Part shown: positions 17,000-24,840 of the stretch, in pieces
Layout of the letters: each line of letters starts with the position of its first letter
Numbering within the stretch: position 1 is the first letter of the stretch
Source of the DNA: Streptomyces antioxidans
GTDB taxonomy: Bacteria > Actinomycetota > Actinomycetes > Streptomycetales > Streptomycetaceae
NCBI RefSeq assembly: GCF_000968685.2
Contig: NZ_LAKD02000084.1
Span: 1-54,991 of the forward strand
Direction of reading: 5' to 3'
Length of the DNA: 54,991 bases
Translations under genes and position numbers: made by a program
The notes under the pieces: model-generated
The model's database searches: none
Seen by the model: only the letters and a program-made list of their open reading frames with translations
Told to the model about the DNA's origin: nothing

Positions 17000-17935
17000 G
17001 TGCAGTTGCAACAGCTGCGTTATTTCGCCACCGTCGCGGAGACCCGGCACTTCACCCGCGCCGCGGAGCTCCTGCATGTCGCCCAGCCCTCGCTGTCCCA
17101 GCAGATCCGCACCCTCGAACGGGAGCTGGGAGCCGATCTCTTCCACCGGGTGCGCGGCAATATCGCCCTCACCGACGCGGGAGAGGCACTGCTGCCACTG
17201 GCCCGCCAGATCCTCGCCGACACCGAGACCGCGCACCGCGAGGTCCAGGAGGTCGCCCAGCTGCGGCGCGGCCGGGTGCGGCTGGGGGCCACACCCAGCC
17301 TGTGCGCCAGCTTCGTCCCCGATGTGCTGCGCCGCTTCCACGACGAGTTCCCGGGCATCGAGCTGATCGTGGACGAGGGCGGTTCCCAGGACCTGGTCCG
17401 CACGCTCTCCGCGGGCGAGCTGGACCTCGCGCTGATCATCACCCCGGTGCTCGGCCAGGCTCCCGCCCTCGCCGCCACCGAGCTGTTGCGGGAGGAGCTG
17501 GTGGTGGCCTCCTCGCCCGCGTCCCCGCCGCCCACCCGACGTCGGCGGATCCAGGTCGATGAGCTGCGGGACCGGCCGATGGTGATGTTCCGGCGCGGCT
17601 ACGACCTGCGGGAATTCACCACCGCCGCCTGCCGGGCCGCCGGTTTCGAGCCGTCCTTCACGGTCGAGGGCGGCGAGATGGACGCGGTGCTGGGCTTCGT
17701 ACGGGCCGGGCTCGGCATCGCCGTACTGCCGGGGATGGTGGCCGCCCGGTCCGGGCTGCGGATCACGCCGTTCGCCGGCCACGACATGCAGCGCACCATC
17801 GCCGTCGCGCACCGTAAGGACGTCGCGCCGCCCAGGGCCGCGCGGGAGCTGCGCCGGGTGATGCTCGAGCATCTGCGGACGGCGGCCACGGGGGAGTTCG
17901 GCCTGCCGCCGACCACCACGCGACTGCTGCCGTAG
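17000..17935 (+). CDS. LysR-family transcriptional regulator
   Basis: The 311-residue protein has the N-terminal winged helix of LysR proteins (LQQLRYFATVAETRHFTRAA, then QPSLSQQIRTLERELG) and a two-lobed effector-binding domain. The GTG at 17000 immediately precedes the conserved start of the HTH; an earlier GTG at 16940 would add 20 unconserved residues. A TATCAT hexamer ends about 7 bases upstream and there is no ribosome site, so the mRNA may be leaderless. The neighbour downstream is convergent (crcB), and the sulfotransferase upstream ends 78 bases earlier. Its target is not evident, and it probably lies just outside the polyketide cluster. Confidence 0.92.
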   Translation: MQLQQLRYFATVAETRHFTRAAELLHVAQPSLSQQIRTLERELGADLFHRVRGNIALTDAGEALLPLARQILADTETAHREVQEVAQLRRGRVRLGATPSLCASFVPDVLRRFHDEFPGIELIVDEGGSQDLVRTLSAGELDLALIITPVLGQAPALAATELLREELVVASSPASPPPTRRRRIQVDELRDRPMVMFRRGYDLREFTTAACRAAGFEPSFTVEGGEMDAVLGFVRAGLGIAVLPGMVAARSGLRITPFAGHDMQRTIAVAHRKDVAPPRAARELRRVMLEHLRTAATGEFGLPPTTTRLLP

Positions 17936-17971
17936 CGGGCGGCGGTGGCCTGGCACAGCGGGGTGCCGGTT

Positions 17972-18055
17972 GCCGTAAGGCCGCTGAGGGGGTGGTGGCA
18001 GCCGTAAGGCCGCCGGGTGGGGGTGGCCGGTTGCCGTAAGGCCGCCGGGGGCTGG
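17972..18055. repeat. GCCGTAAGGCCGC direct repeats between lysR and crcB
   Basis: Three copies of GCCGTAAGGCCGC followed by a G-rich tail begin at 17972, 18001 and 18033. They fill the gap between two convergent genes. Each copy is itself partly self-complementary (GCC...GGC), so the tract may help terminate both transcripts. Confidence 0.7.
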
Positions 18056-18058
18056 CGG

Positions 18059-18421
18059 TCAGCCCCAGATCGCGTGGGCCAGCCCCACACCCGCGAAGGT
18101 GGCTCCCACCCCGACCACCAGGCTCAGCACCACATTGGCCACGGCGAAGAGCCGGGCGCCCTCCTCGGCCAGCCGCAGGGTCTCGTACGAGAACGTCGAA
18201 TACGTCGTCAGCGCCCCACACAGCCCCATGCCCAGCAGCAGTTGCAGCCGCTGGCCCGCCGCCGCCCCGGTCAGCAGGCCCAGCATCAGACAGCCCCCCA
18301 TGTTGACCAGGAACGTGCCCCAGGGGAACACCGAGTCGTGCCGCGTCTGCACCGCCCGGTCGGTCAGATAGCGCAGCGGGGCGCCGAGCATCCCGCCCGC
18401 GATCACCAGCAGCCAGTTCAC
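18059..18421 (-). CDS. crcB: CrcB/Fluc-type fluoride channel subunit
   Basis: The 120-residue four-helix membrane protein has the CrcB hallmarks GAPLRYL near the N-terminus, the FPWGTFLVN helix and the TTYSTFSYE motif. Fluc proteins form dual-topology dimers that export fluoride passively. Its GTG start overlaps the stop of the preceding crcB paralogue by four bases (GTGA), so the two subunits are translationally coupled and probably form a heterodimer. No fluoride riboswitch was recognised upstream of the pair. Confidence 0.93.
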   Translation of the reverse strand: MNWLLVIAGGMLGAPLRYLTDRAVQTRHDSVFPWGTFLVNMGGCLMLGLLTGAAAGQRLQLLLGMGLCGALTTYSTFSYETLRLAEEGARLFAVANVVLSLVVGVGATFAGVGLAHAIWG

Positions 18422-18936
18422 CGGGCCGCCCTCCCGCCGGGGCCGCCGTACGCACCGCCGCCGTACGTGCCGAGGGCCCGCCGGGTCGCCGTCACGGCCG
18501 CCCATACGGCCGCCATCGCGACCACGAGGGTCCCCATCAGATAGCCGAAGGCGATCGCGATGCGGCCGTCCTGCACCAGCCGGGTGAAGTCCACGGCGTA
18601 CGTCGAGAAGGTGGTGAAGCCGCCGAGCACACCGGTGCCGAAGAAGGGCCGCACCAGCCGGTGGGCCGTCCACACCTCGGTGACCAGTGCCAGAAAGACG
18701 CCGATGATCGCGCAGCCGACGGCGTTGACCAGCAGGATCGTCCAGGGGAAGGCGCTGGGCGGGGTCGGCCACAGCAGCGACGCACCGTAGCGGGCCGTCG
18801 CCCCGAGCGCACCGCCCGCCGCCACCACACCCACCACCGGGCCCTGCCCCCGCCATGGGCTCGGCCCGGCGGACGGGGCCGGGCCGGTATCGGGGTCGAT
18901 GGGCTCGTCCACCACATCTGACCGTGAGCTGCCCAT
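18418..18936 (-). CDS. crcB: CrcB/Fluc-type fluoride channel subunit (longer paralogue)
   Basis: The 172-residue protein has a ~50-residue polar N-terminal leader followed by the four-helix CrcB core: GALGATARYG, FPWTILLVNAVG and GGFTTFSTYAVDF. It ends in a Gly/Arg-rich tail. Fluoride export with the downstream paralogue is expected. The ATG at 18936 lacks a clear ribosome site, but a TAATCT hexamer ends 7 bases upstream, which suggests a leaderless transcript. The alternative start at 19002 adds 22 residues of no evident conservation. Confidence 0.92.
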   Translation of the reverse strand: MGSSRSDVVDEPIDPDTGPAPSAGPSPWRGQGPVVGVVAAGGALGATARYGASLLWPTPPSAFPWTILLVNAVGCAIIGVFLALVTEVWTAHRLVRPFFGTGVLGGFTTFSTYAVDFTRLVQDGRIAIAFGYLMGTLVVAMAAVWAAVTATRRALGTYGGGAYGGPGGRAAR

Positions 18937-19044
18937 GGGGCTCAGATTACGTCGTGACGTGGACACCGGCCGACCGGGCAGGGCTCCATACGGGTGCTTC
19001 ATGAGCGCCGTACGGGCGCCGTACGGAGGGACCCCGGCAGCGGG

Positions 19045-20076
19045 TCAGTGGTCCCGGCGCGCCACGAAGTCGCACAGCGCGTGCAGCACCCGGGTCGCCG
19101 GGCCGTCCGGCAGCCCGTTCGCCGCGGTCCGGGCGCGCAGCAGCCGGGCGTGCATCACCGTGCGCGCCTCCGCCAGCGCCCCGCAGCGGTGCAGCAGCGC
19201 CACGGCCCTCGGCAGCCCGACGCCCTCCGGGCCCGCGGTGGCGGCGGTCAGCAGGGTGCGCAACTCACCCGTCTCCGGCCGCTCGTCGGCGAGGGCGAGC
19301 AGCACCGGGAGGCTGGCGACCCCGATTGCGAGATCCTTGCCCTGCTCCTTGCCGGAGACCTCGGAGGTGGAGGTGATGTCGAGGATGTCGTCGGATATCT
19401 GGAACGCGATGCCCAGATGTTCTCCGTATTCGGCGAGCGCCTGGACGGCGCGCTCGGGGGCGCCTGTCCGGACCGCCCCGAGCTGCAGCGCCATGGCGAT
19501 GAGCGCGGCCGACTTCCCGGCCACCACGGTGAAGTAGTGGGAGAGCGGATCGTCGTCGTCCGAGGGGCCGATGAGTTCCCGTATCTGGCCCATGATCAGC
19601 CGATTGGTGACCTTGGACTGCAACCGTATGGCCTCCGGGCCGAGTTCGGCGGCGAGCTGCGCCGCCTTCGACAGCAGCCAGTTGCCCGCGAGGACGGCGG
19701 TGGTGTTGCCCCAGCGGGCGTTGACGCTGGGGACTCCGCGCCGGGTGCGCGCCTGGTCCATCACGTCGTCGTGGTAGAGCGAGGCGACATGCACCAGCTC
19801 GGCCAGGGCGGCGGCCTCCGCGGCGGAGGACGGGTCGTACTCGCCGAACTCCGCGCCCACCAGCGCCAGGAGCGGGCGCAGCCGCTTGCCACCGGGGCCG
19901 AAGAGATGTCCGGCGACCTCGGCGATACAAGGGTCCCGGGCCTCGGCGGCGAGAGCGCGCAGCCGCTCCTCCGAGGCGTCCATTCCGCGTTCCAGCCGGG
20001 CCGTGAGCGCGGGGTCGCCGATGGTGAGCTCCATGGCTATGGAGCCCCTGGGCTCGGTTCTGACGGACGCGACCAT
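19045..20076 (-). CDS. Polyprenyl diphosphate synthase (long-chain trans-prenyltransferase)
   Basis: The 343-residue protein has the first aspartate-rich motif in LYHDDVMDQARTRRG, the GGKRLRP substrate-binding motif and the second motif FQISDDILD. Such enzymes condense isopentenyl diphosphate to C35-C45 chains, typically for the menaquinone side chain. Two starts are possible. The ATG at 20076 is preceded by TACGGT and 7 bases, as in a leaderless mRNA. The ATG at 20034, 14 codons later, has AGGGG at loose spacing. It is divergent from mbtH. There is no sign that it serves the polyketide cluster. Confidence 0.93.
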   Translation of the reverse strand: MVASVRTEPRGSIAMELTIGDPALTARLERGMDASEERLRALAAEARDPCIAEVAGHLFGPGGKRLRPLLALVGAEFGEYDPSSAAEAAALAELVHVASLYHDDVMDQARTRRGVPSVNARWGNTTAVLAGNWLLSKAAQLAAELGPEAIRLQSKVTNRLIMGQIRELIGPSDDDDPLSHYFTVVAGKSAALIAMALQLGAVRTGAPERAVQALAEYGEHLGIAFQISDDILDITSTSEVSGKEQGKDLAIGVASLPVLLALADERPETGELRTLLTAATAGPEGVGLPRAVALLHRCGALAEARTVMHARLLRARTAANGLPDGPATRVLHALCDFVARRDH

Positions 20077-20264
20077 GCCGCGGACCGTAGGCGAGCGGCA
20101 CCCCGGAACCCCTGATTCCGTCAGGAAGGTGCCATTTTCCGTATCCCAGGCCTTTCCGCAGGCCCGCAGGCCCGTACGCGGCCCGGGAACCCCTCGGCGG
20201 GTGACCGCCACCCTGCAGGTACCGTCAGGCCCGTCGACGCCGACCACGAGTGAGGAGAACAGCG

Positions 20265-20483
20265 ATGAGCAACCCCTTCGAGAACCCCGACGGCCGCTAT
20301 CTCGTGCTCGTCAACGAGGAGGGGCAGCACTCCCTGTGGCCCGCCTTCGCGGAGGTCCCGGCGGGCTGGACGGTCGCCCATGGCGAGGACGGCCGCCAGG
20401 AGTGCCTGGACTACGTCAATGAGCACTGGACCGATATGCGCCCGGCGAGCCTGGTCAACGCGATGGACAACGCCTCGGCCTGA
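20265..20483 (+). CDS. MbtH-like protein, without an adjacent NRPS
   Basis: This 72-residue protein has all the MbtH signatures: N-terminal NPF, NEEGQHSLWP, PAGW and the C-terminal HWTDMRP. MbtH proteins bind and activate NRPS adenylation domains. The ATG at 20265 follows GAGGAGA with ideal spacing. No NRPS gene is in the window, so it must serve a synthetase elsewhere or in the unseen part of the neighbouring cluster. Confidence 0.95.
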   Translation: MSNPFENPDGRYLVLVNEEGQHSLWPAFAEVPAGWTVAHGEDGRQECLDYVNEHWTDMRPASLVNAMDNASA

Positions 20484-20596
20484 GCGCATCCGCACGCGGT
20501 TGGCAGTTTCCGGTCGTATCTCTTCCCTCTTGGCGCCGCATGGCCGTAACGCGTGCCTTACGGTCGCCATGGTGCTCACGGCGTTACGTTGGCGAG

Positions 20597-21619
20597 GTGA
20601 CGGACGCGAACGCCGGCCTTCCGGCGACCATGCGGGCATGGGTGGTCCCCACCCCGGGCCGGATCGAGCAGGTGGAGCTGCCGGTTCCGCGACCCGCCGA
20701 GGACGAGCTGCTGGTCCGGGTCCGGGCCTGTGGCGTCTGCCGCACCGATCTGCATGTACGCGACGGCGATCTGCCCCCGCACCGCAGTCCCGTCGTCCCC
20801 GGTCACGAGGCGGTCGGCGAGGTCGTCGCGGCGGGCCCGCGGGCGCGCGTCCCGGGCCCGGGAGTCCGGCTCGGCGTCCCCTGGCTGCGGCGCACCTGCG
20901 GCCGCTGCCGGTACTGCCTCCGGGGCCAGGAGAACCTGTGCCCGTTCTCCGAGTACACCGGCTGGGACGCGGACGGCGGCTACGCCGAGTACGTCACCGT
21001 ACCGGCGGCCCACGCCTATGAGCTGCCCTCCGGCTACCGCGACGAGGAGCTCGCCCCGCTGCTGTGCGCCGGGATCATCGGCTACCGCGCGCTGCGCCGG
21101 GCCGAGCTCCCGCCGGGCGGGCGGCTCGGCATCTACGGCTTCGGCGGCTCGGCACACCTCACCGCCCAGGTCGCCATCGCGCAGGGCGCCGTCGTCCACG
21201 TCCTGACCCGCTCGTCCGCCGCCCGCGCGCTCGCCCTGGACCTCGGCGCCGCCTCCGCGAACGACGCCTACGACCGTCCGCCCGAACCGCTCGACGCCGC
21301 CATCCTCTTCGCCCCGGTGGGCGAACTGGTCCCGGTCGCCCTGGAGTCTCTGGACGCGGGCGGCACGCTGAGCATCGCCGGTATCTACCTCACCGACATC
21401 CCGTCGCTCGGCTACGAGCGGCATCTCTTCCGTGAGCGCACGGTCCGCAGCGTCACCGCCAACACCCGCGAGGACGGCCGCGAATTCCTCGCCGCCGCCG
21501 CCGAGCACCGCATCGGCGCCACGGTCACGCCGTACCCCTTCGACCGGGCGGACGCCGCCCTCGACGACCTCGCCGCCGACCGCGTCAACGGGGTGGCGGT
21601 CCTGACGATGCCGCGCTAG
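20597..21619 (+). CDS. Zinc-dependent alcohol dehydrogenase (MDR family)
   Basis: The 340-residue medium-chain dehydrogenase has catalytic zinc ligands in CGVCRTD and PGHE, the four-cysteine structural zinc lobe (CGRCRYCLRGQENLC), and a Rossmann domain. The Rossmann motif is atypical (GIYGFGGSAHLTAQ instead of GxGxxG). It resembles the AdhA-like zinc-binding alcohol dehydrogenases of actinobacteria. The GTG at 20597 follows TACGTT and 6 bases, a leaderless arrangement; an ATG at 20630 right before RAWVV is a possible alternative. Substrate unknown. Confidence 0.92.
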   Translation: MTDANAGLPATMRAWVVPTPGRIEQVELPVPRPAEDELLVRVRACGVCRTDLHVRDGDLPPHRSPVVPGHEAVGEVVAAGPRARVPGPGVRLGVPWLRRTCGRCRYCLRGQENLCPFSEYTGWDADGGYAEYVTVPAAHAYELPSGYRDEELAPLLCAGIIGYRALRRAELPPGGRLGIYGFGGSAHLTAQVAIAQGAVVHVLTRSSAARALALDLGAASANDAYDRPPEPLDAAILFAPVGELVPVALESLDAGGTLSIAGIYLTDIPSLGYERHLFRERTVRSVTANTREDGREFLAAAAEHRIGATVTPYPFDRADAALDDLAADRVNGVAVLTMPR

Positions 21620-21713
21620 AGATGTCCGACGGCCGCCTCCCCGCGCCTTGCCGCGGCATCGATATGCGGCTCCACCACGTGGCAGGGCTCCGGCCCCGGG
21701 AAGCCCCGGTGCC

Positions 21714-22124
21714 TCAGGAGTTCGACCAGCCGCGGCGGCACAGCACCAGGCGGTAGCCGTCCGGGTCCTCGATGGTGACGCCCCATTCGTTCCAGTACGG
21801 ATTGGGGGAGGTGACGCGGGTGCCGCCGTGCTGGGTCAGGCGGCCCATCAGCTCCTCGGGGACCGGTCCGTCGAGGTAGATCACCAGCAGATCCTCCTCG
21901 GTCGGCCGGGGCTCCACGGGGTGGGCCGCCTCGTACACGAGCTCCAGATGCCAGGAGGCGTCCGGCCAGCCGACCATCAGCAGATCGTGCTCCCCGGCCC
22001 GGTCGCCGCCCTCGGCCCGGTACGCCACGCTCAGCCCCAGCCCCGCACACCAGAAGCGCTCCGCCGCCGCGAGGTCGCGCGAGGGGCGGGCGATGCGGAT
22101 GTGGCTCTGACCGTCGGCGGGCAT
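21714..22124 (-). CDS. VOC (glyoxalase/bleomycin-resistance fold) family protein
   Basis: The 136-residue protein has paired beta-alpha-beta-beta-beta modules typical of the vicinal oxygen chelate family, with the late motif GVTIEDPDGYRLVLC. Potential metal ligands are His8 (SHIRIA) and the glutamates in LELVYE and IEDPDG. Function cannot be assigned more closely. The ATG at 22124 follows GAAGGAGG. It is convergent with the alcohol dehydrogenase. Confidence 0.9.
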   Translation of the reverse strand: MPADGQSHIRIARPSRDLAAAERFWCAGLGLSVAYRAEGGDRAGEHDLLMVGWPDASWHLELVYEAAHPVEPRPTEEDLLVIYLDGPVPEELMGRLTQHGGTRVTSPNPYWNEWGVTIEDPDGYRLVLCRRGWSNS

Positions 22125-22335
22125 GGGCGCCTCCTTCGTCGTGGCGGAACGCGTCGGCTTCGTCGGGGCGGAGCCTCAGGGGCCCGGTGATCACCCACCG
22201 GGCCGCGCCCCGAGCCTAGGGACGGGCCCGCCGCCGGGCATCGGCCGCTCGCCGGGCCTTCCCCCGGCCATGGGACCTACGACCGAGGACCGGTCACCCC
22301 ACTCGCGTACGGTCACATGTCCTTCGCCCACCGGT

Positions 22336-22424
22336 GACCTCACACCGGGGACGTCACTCCGGTGACCGCACACCAGGGACCGCGCGCCAGGGACCGCGCA
22401 CCAGGGACCTCACTCCGGCGACCC
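22336..22424. repeat. Degenerate 14-15-bp tandem repeat
   Basis: Units resembling GACCGCGCACCAGG repeat about six times with GACCTCACTCCGG variants. The tract fills most of the gap between the VOC gene and the small membrane protein gene and runs into the last codons of the latter (which ends at 22410). No function is evident. The rest of the 22125-22409 gap shows no gene. Confidence 0.7.
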
Positions 22425-22832
22425 CGGACGGCGGCCGAGCGGGCTGATGCGGCGGTATCCCGCGCGGGCGTTGACGACGCGGGCGAGCGCCGTGCCCGCG
22501 ACGGCCGCCGCCAGGAGACAGGCGAGCCAGCGGGCGTCGCGGCCGCCCGCCCAGGAGAGCTGGCCCGCGGGCGGAATGGCGAAGCCGTTGAGGAAAAGCC
22601 AGCACAGCCCCGCCGTACCGGGCGCCGCGACAAAGCGTGCGCACAGCCCCAGCAGCGCGGCCAGCAGCGAGAGCGCGACCAGAGCGAACATCGGGCGGCC
22701 GTGGCCGCCGAGGAAGTTCATGGCCGCCACCAGCACCAGAGCGCCGAGGAAGGCCCCGCCCCAGATGACGGGAGTGGCGACCGGGTCGGGAACCGGCCTG
22801 ATCCCGGTGCTGAGCCGCCTCCACTCGATCAT
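22410..22832 (-). CDS. Small integral membrane protein of unknown function
   Basis: The 140-residue protein has about four hydrophobic segments (VIWGGAFLGALVLVAAMNFL; the MFALVALSLLAALLGL region; AGLCWLFLNGF; WLACLLAAAVAGTAL) and short charged ends. I do not recognise a named family. The ATG at 22832 follows GGAGGAGGG at workable spacing. It is divergent from the KhtT-like antiporter regulator, and the shared 161-base gap may hold both promoters. Confidence 0.7.
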   Translation of the reverse strand: MIEWRRLSTGIRPVPDPVATPVIWGGAFLGALVLVAAMNFLGGHGRPMFALVALSLLAALLGLCARFVAAPGTAGLCWLFLNGFAIPPAGQLSWAGGRDARWLACLLAAAVAGTALARVVNARAGYRRISPLGRRPGSPE

Positions 22833-22993
22833 GGGCACCACCCTCCTCCGGGCACCATCCTCACAGCTCGATGGCCAGCCCACCCATACGCGGTCGGCAT
22901 CGTTCCATCACACCCTCGCGCACCTGCCGTCATTACCAATTCTTTGCCATTGGGTAGGGTGGCACAGAAAATCTAGCGACGAGAGGGATGATT

Positions 22994-23479
22994 GTGGGCG
23001 CTCCGCGCATGAGCAGTACGCCATTGCCCGGTATCGGGGTTCGCTACGACTTGACGACACGAGAGAGCAAGCAGCTTTCGGTCATCGCACATCGCGATGG
23101 CGGCCGGACGCTGAGTGCGTACCGGAAGGAGGATCCCGATGAGTGTGCCCTGTCCACCAGGCTGACCCCAGCGGAAGCGGAGGCGCTGATCGGGGTTTTG
23201 ATGCCCAGTCATCACAGCCCGAACCTGCTCTCCACCACCGAGCTGGGGCTGGTGGCCGAGCGGATCGAGCTGTCGTCCACGTCGTACTGGAACGGGCGGG
23301 TGCTGGGCGAGACGCGGATGCGGACGGATACCGGCGCCTCGATCGTGGCCGTGCTCCGCAGGGCGGAGGCGATCCCCTCCCCGACCCCCGACTTCCGGCT
23401 GGCCGGTGGGGACGAGCTGATCATAATCGGCACCCGCGAGGGCGTGGAGACGGCCGCGGCGATACTCGGGCGGGAGTGA
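22994..23479 (+). CDS. KhtT-like K+/H+ antiporter regulatory subunit (RCK C-terminal/TrkA-C domain)
   Basis: The 161-residue soluble protein starts with the LPGIGVRYDL segment usual for KhtT-type subunits. It ends in a TrkA-C (RCK_C) domain, about residues 75-160, with IVAVLRRAEAIPSPTPDFRLAGGDELIIIGT. Such subunits bind nucleotides or other ligands and gate the adjacent CPA2 antiporter. It lies 4 bases before that gene. The GTG at 22994 has GAGAGGG at proper spacing; the ATG at 22988 is too close to it, and an ATG at 23009 is another candidate. Confidence 0.9.
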   Translation: MGAPRMSSTPLPGIGVRYDLTTRESKQLSVIAHRDGGRTLSAYRKEDPDECALSTRLTPAEAEALIGVLMPSHHSPNLLSTTELGLVAERIELSSTSYWNGRVLGETRMRTDTGASIVAVLRRAEAIPSPTPDFRLAGGDELIIIGTREGVETAAAILGRE

Positions 23480-23483
23480 GCCC

Positions 23484-24755
23484 ATGCATGCGTCTGCCGT
23501 CTTTCTGATCGAGTTCGGTGCGGTCATCCTGGGGCTCGGGCTGCTGGGGCGGCTCGCCGGGCGGTTCCAGTTCTCCCCGATCCCGCTGTATCTGCTGGCC
23601 GGACTGGCCTTCGGCGAGGGCGGGCTGCTGCCGCTGGGGGCCAGCGAGGAGTTCGTCGCGACCGGCGCCGAGATCGGCGTCATCCTGCTGCTGCTGATGC
23701 TCGGGCTGGAGTACACCGCCACCGACCTGGTCAGCAATCTCAAGACCCAGTACCGGTCCGGGCTCGTGGACGCGGTGCTCAACGCACTGCCCGGCGCCGT
23801 CATGGCCCTGCTGCTGGGGTGGGGGCCGGTGGCCGCCGTGGTGCTGGCCGGTGTCACCTGGATCTCCTCCTCCGGCGTCATCGCCAAGGTGCTCGGCGAT
23901 CTGGGTCGGCTCGGCAACCGCGAGACCCCGGTGATCCTCAGCATCCTCGTCCTCGAGGACCTGGCGATGGCCGTCTATCTGCCGATCGTCACCGCCCTGC
24001 TGGCGGGCGCGGGCCTGGCGGCGGGCAGCCTCACCCTGGCCATCGCCCTGGGCGTGGCCGGTCTGGTGCTCTTCCTGGCCGTTCGCTACGGACGGCACAT
24101 CTCCCGCTTCGTCTCCAGCGACGACCCCGAGAAGCTGCTGCTGGTGGTGCTCGGGCTGACGCTGCTGGTGGCCGGGATCGCCCAGCAACTCCAGGTGTCG
24201 GCGGCCGTCGGCGCGTTCCTGGTGGGCATCGCCCTGTCCGGGGAGGTCGCCAAGGGTACCCACCATCTGCTCAGCCCGCTGCGGGATCTGTTCGCCGCCG
24301 TGTTCTTCGTCTTCTTCGGCCTGCACACGGATCCGGCCAGCATTCCGCCGGTGCTGCTGCCCGCCATGCTGCTGGCCGTCCTCACCGCCGGTACGAAGAT
24401 CGCCACCGGTTACTGGGCGGCGCGGCAGGCCGGGATCTCGACCCGGGGCCGCTGGCGGGCGGGCGGCACGCTGGTGGCACGGGGCGAGTTCTCGATCGTC
24501 ATCGCGGGGCTCGCCGTCACGGCTGGCATCGAACCGTCGCTCGGCCCGCTGGCCACGGCGTACGTCCTGATCCTGGTCGTCCTGGGGCCGCTCACGGCCC
24601 GCTGGACCGAGCCCGTCGCCCGGCAGGTCACGACCCGGCTGGCGGCGCGCCGCGAGTCCGCCGCCGCTGCGGCGGTCGAGGGCGGGGGCGATGGTGGGGC
24701 GGCGGAGCCGCGGGAGGCGGTGGACGACCCGGACGCGGTGGGGCGCCGCTCCTAG
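23484..24755 (+). CDS. CPA2-family cation/proton antiporter (KhtU/KefB-like)
   Basis: The 423-residue membrane protein has about 12-13 hydrophobic helices covering residues 5-390, with the family ion-site region LLLMLGLEYT and the later FFVFFGLHTD. The hydrophilic tail is short and has no attached RCK domain, which instead comes from the preceding gene. Potassium (or Na+)/proton exchange for pH and turgor control is expected. The ATG at 23484 follows GGGAGTGAG, and coupling to the regulator is likely from the 4-base gap. A strong hairpin follows the stop. Confidence 0.93.
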   Translation: MHASAVFLIEFGAVILGLGLLGRLAGRFQFSPIPLYLLAGLAFGEGGLLPLGASEEFVATGAEIGVILLLLMLGLEYTATDLVSNLKTQYRSGLVDAVLNALPGAVMALLLGWGPVAAVVLAGVTWISSSGVIAKVLGDLGRLGNRETPVILSILVLEDLAMAVYLPIVTALLAGAGLAAGSLTLAIALGVAGLVLFLAVRYGRHISRFVSSDDPEKLLLVVLGLTLLVAGIAQQLQVSAAVGAFLVGIALSGEVAKGTHHLLSPLRDLFAAVFFVFFGLHTDPASIPPVLLPAMLLAVLTAGTKIATGYWAARQAGISTRGRWRAGGTLVARGEFSIVIAGLAVTAGIEPSLGPLATAYVLILVVLGPLTARWTEPVARQVTTRLAARRESAAAAAVEGGGDGGAAEPREAVDDPDAVGRRS

Positions 24756-24775
24756 CGGTTCGGGGTGCGTATGGG

Positions 24776-24803
24776 GAGGGCCGCGGGGCGATCCGCGGCC
24801 CTC
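24776..24803. terminator. Hairpin terminator
   Basis: An 11-base perfect inverted repeat (24776-24786 and 24793-24803) with a 6-base loop lies 21 bases after the antiporter stop and between two convergent genes. It is followed by imperfect copies of CTCTGCGGTGCTCCGCGG. Confidence 0.8.
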
Positions 24804-24840
24804 TGCGGTGCTCCGCGGGCCCTCTGCGGCGCTCCGCGGA

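Noticed and set aside
18937..19044. Fluoride riboswitch upstream of the crcB pair
   Set aside because: The short leader shows no recognisable crcB-motif aptamer, and a leaderless start is likely.
22336..22424. CRISPR-like array
   Set aside because: Units are 14-15 bases, directly adjacent and without unique spacers; no cas genes are present.
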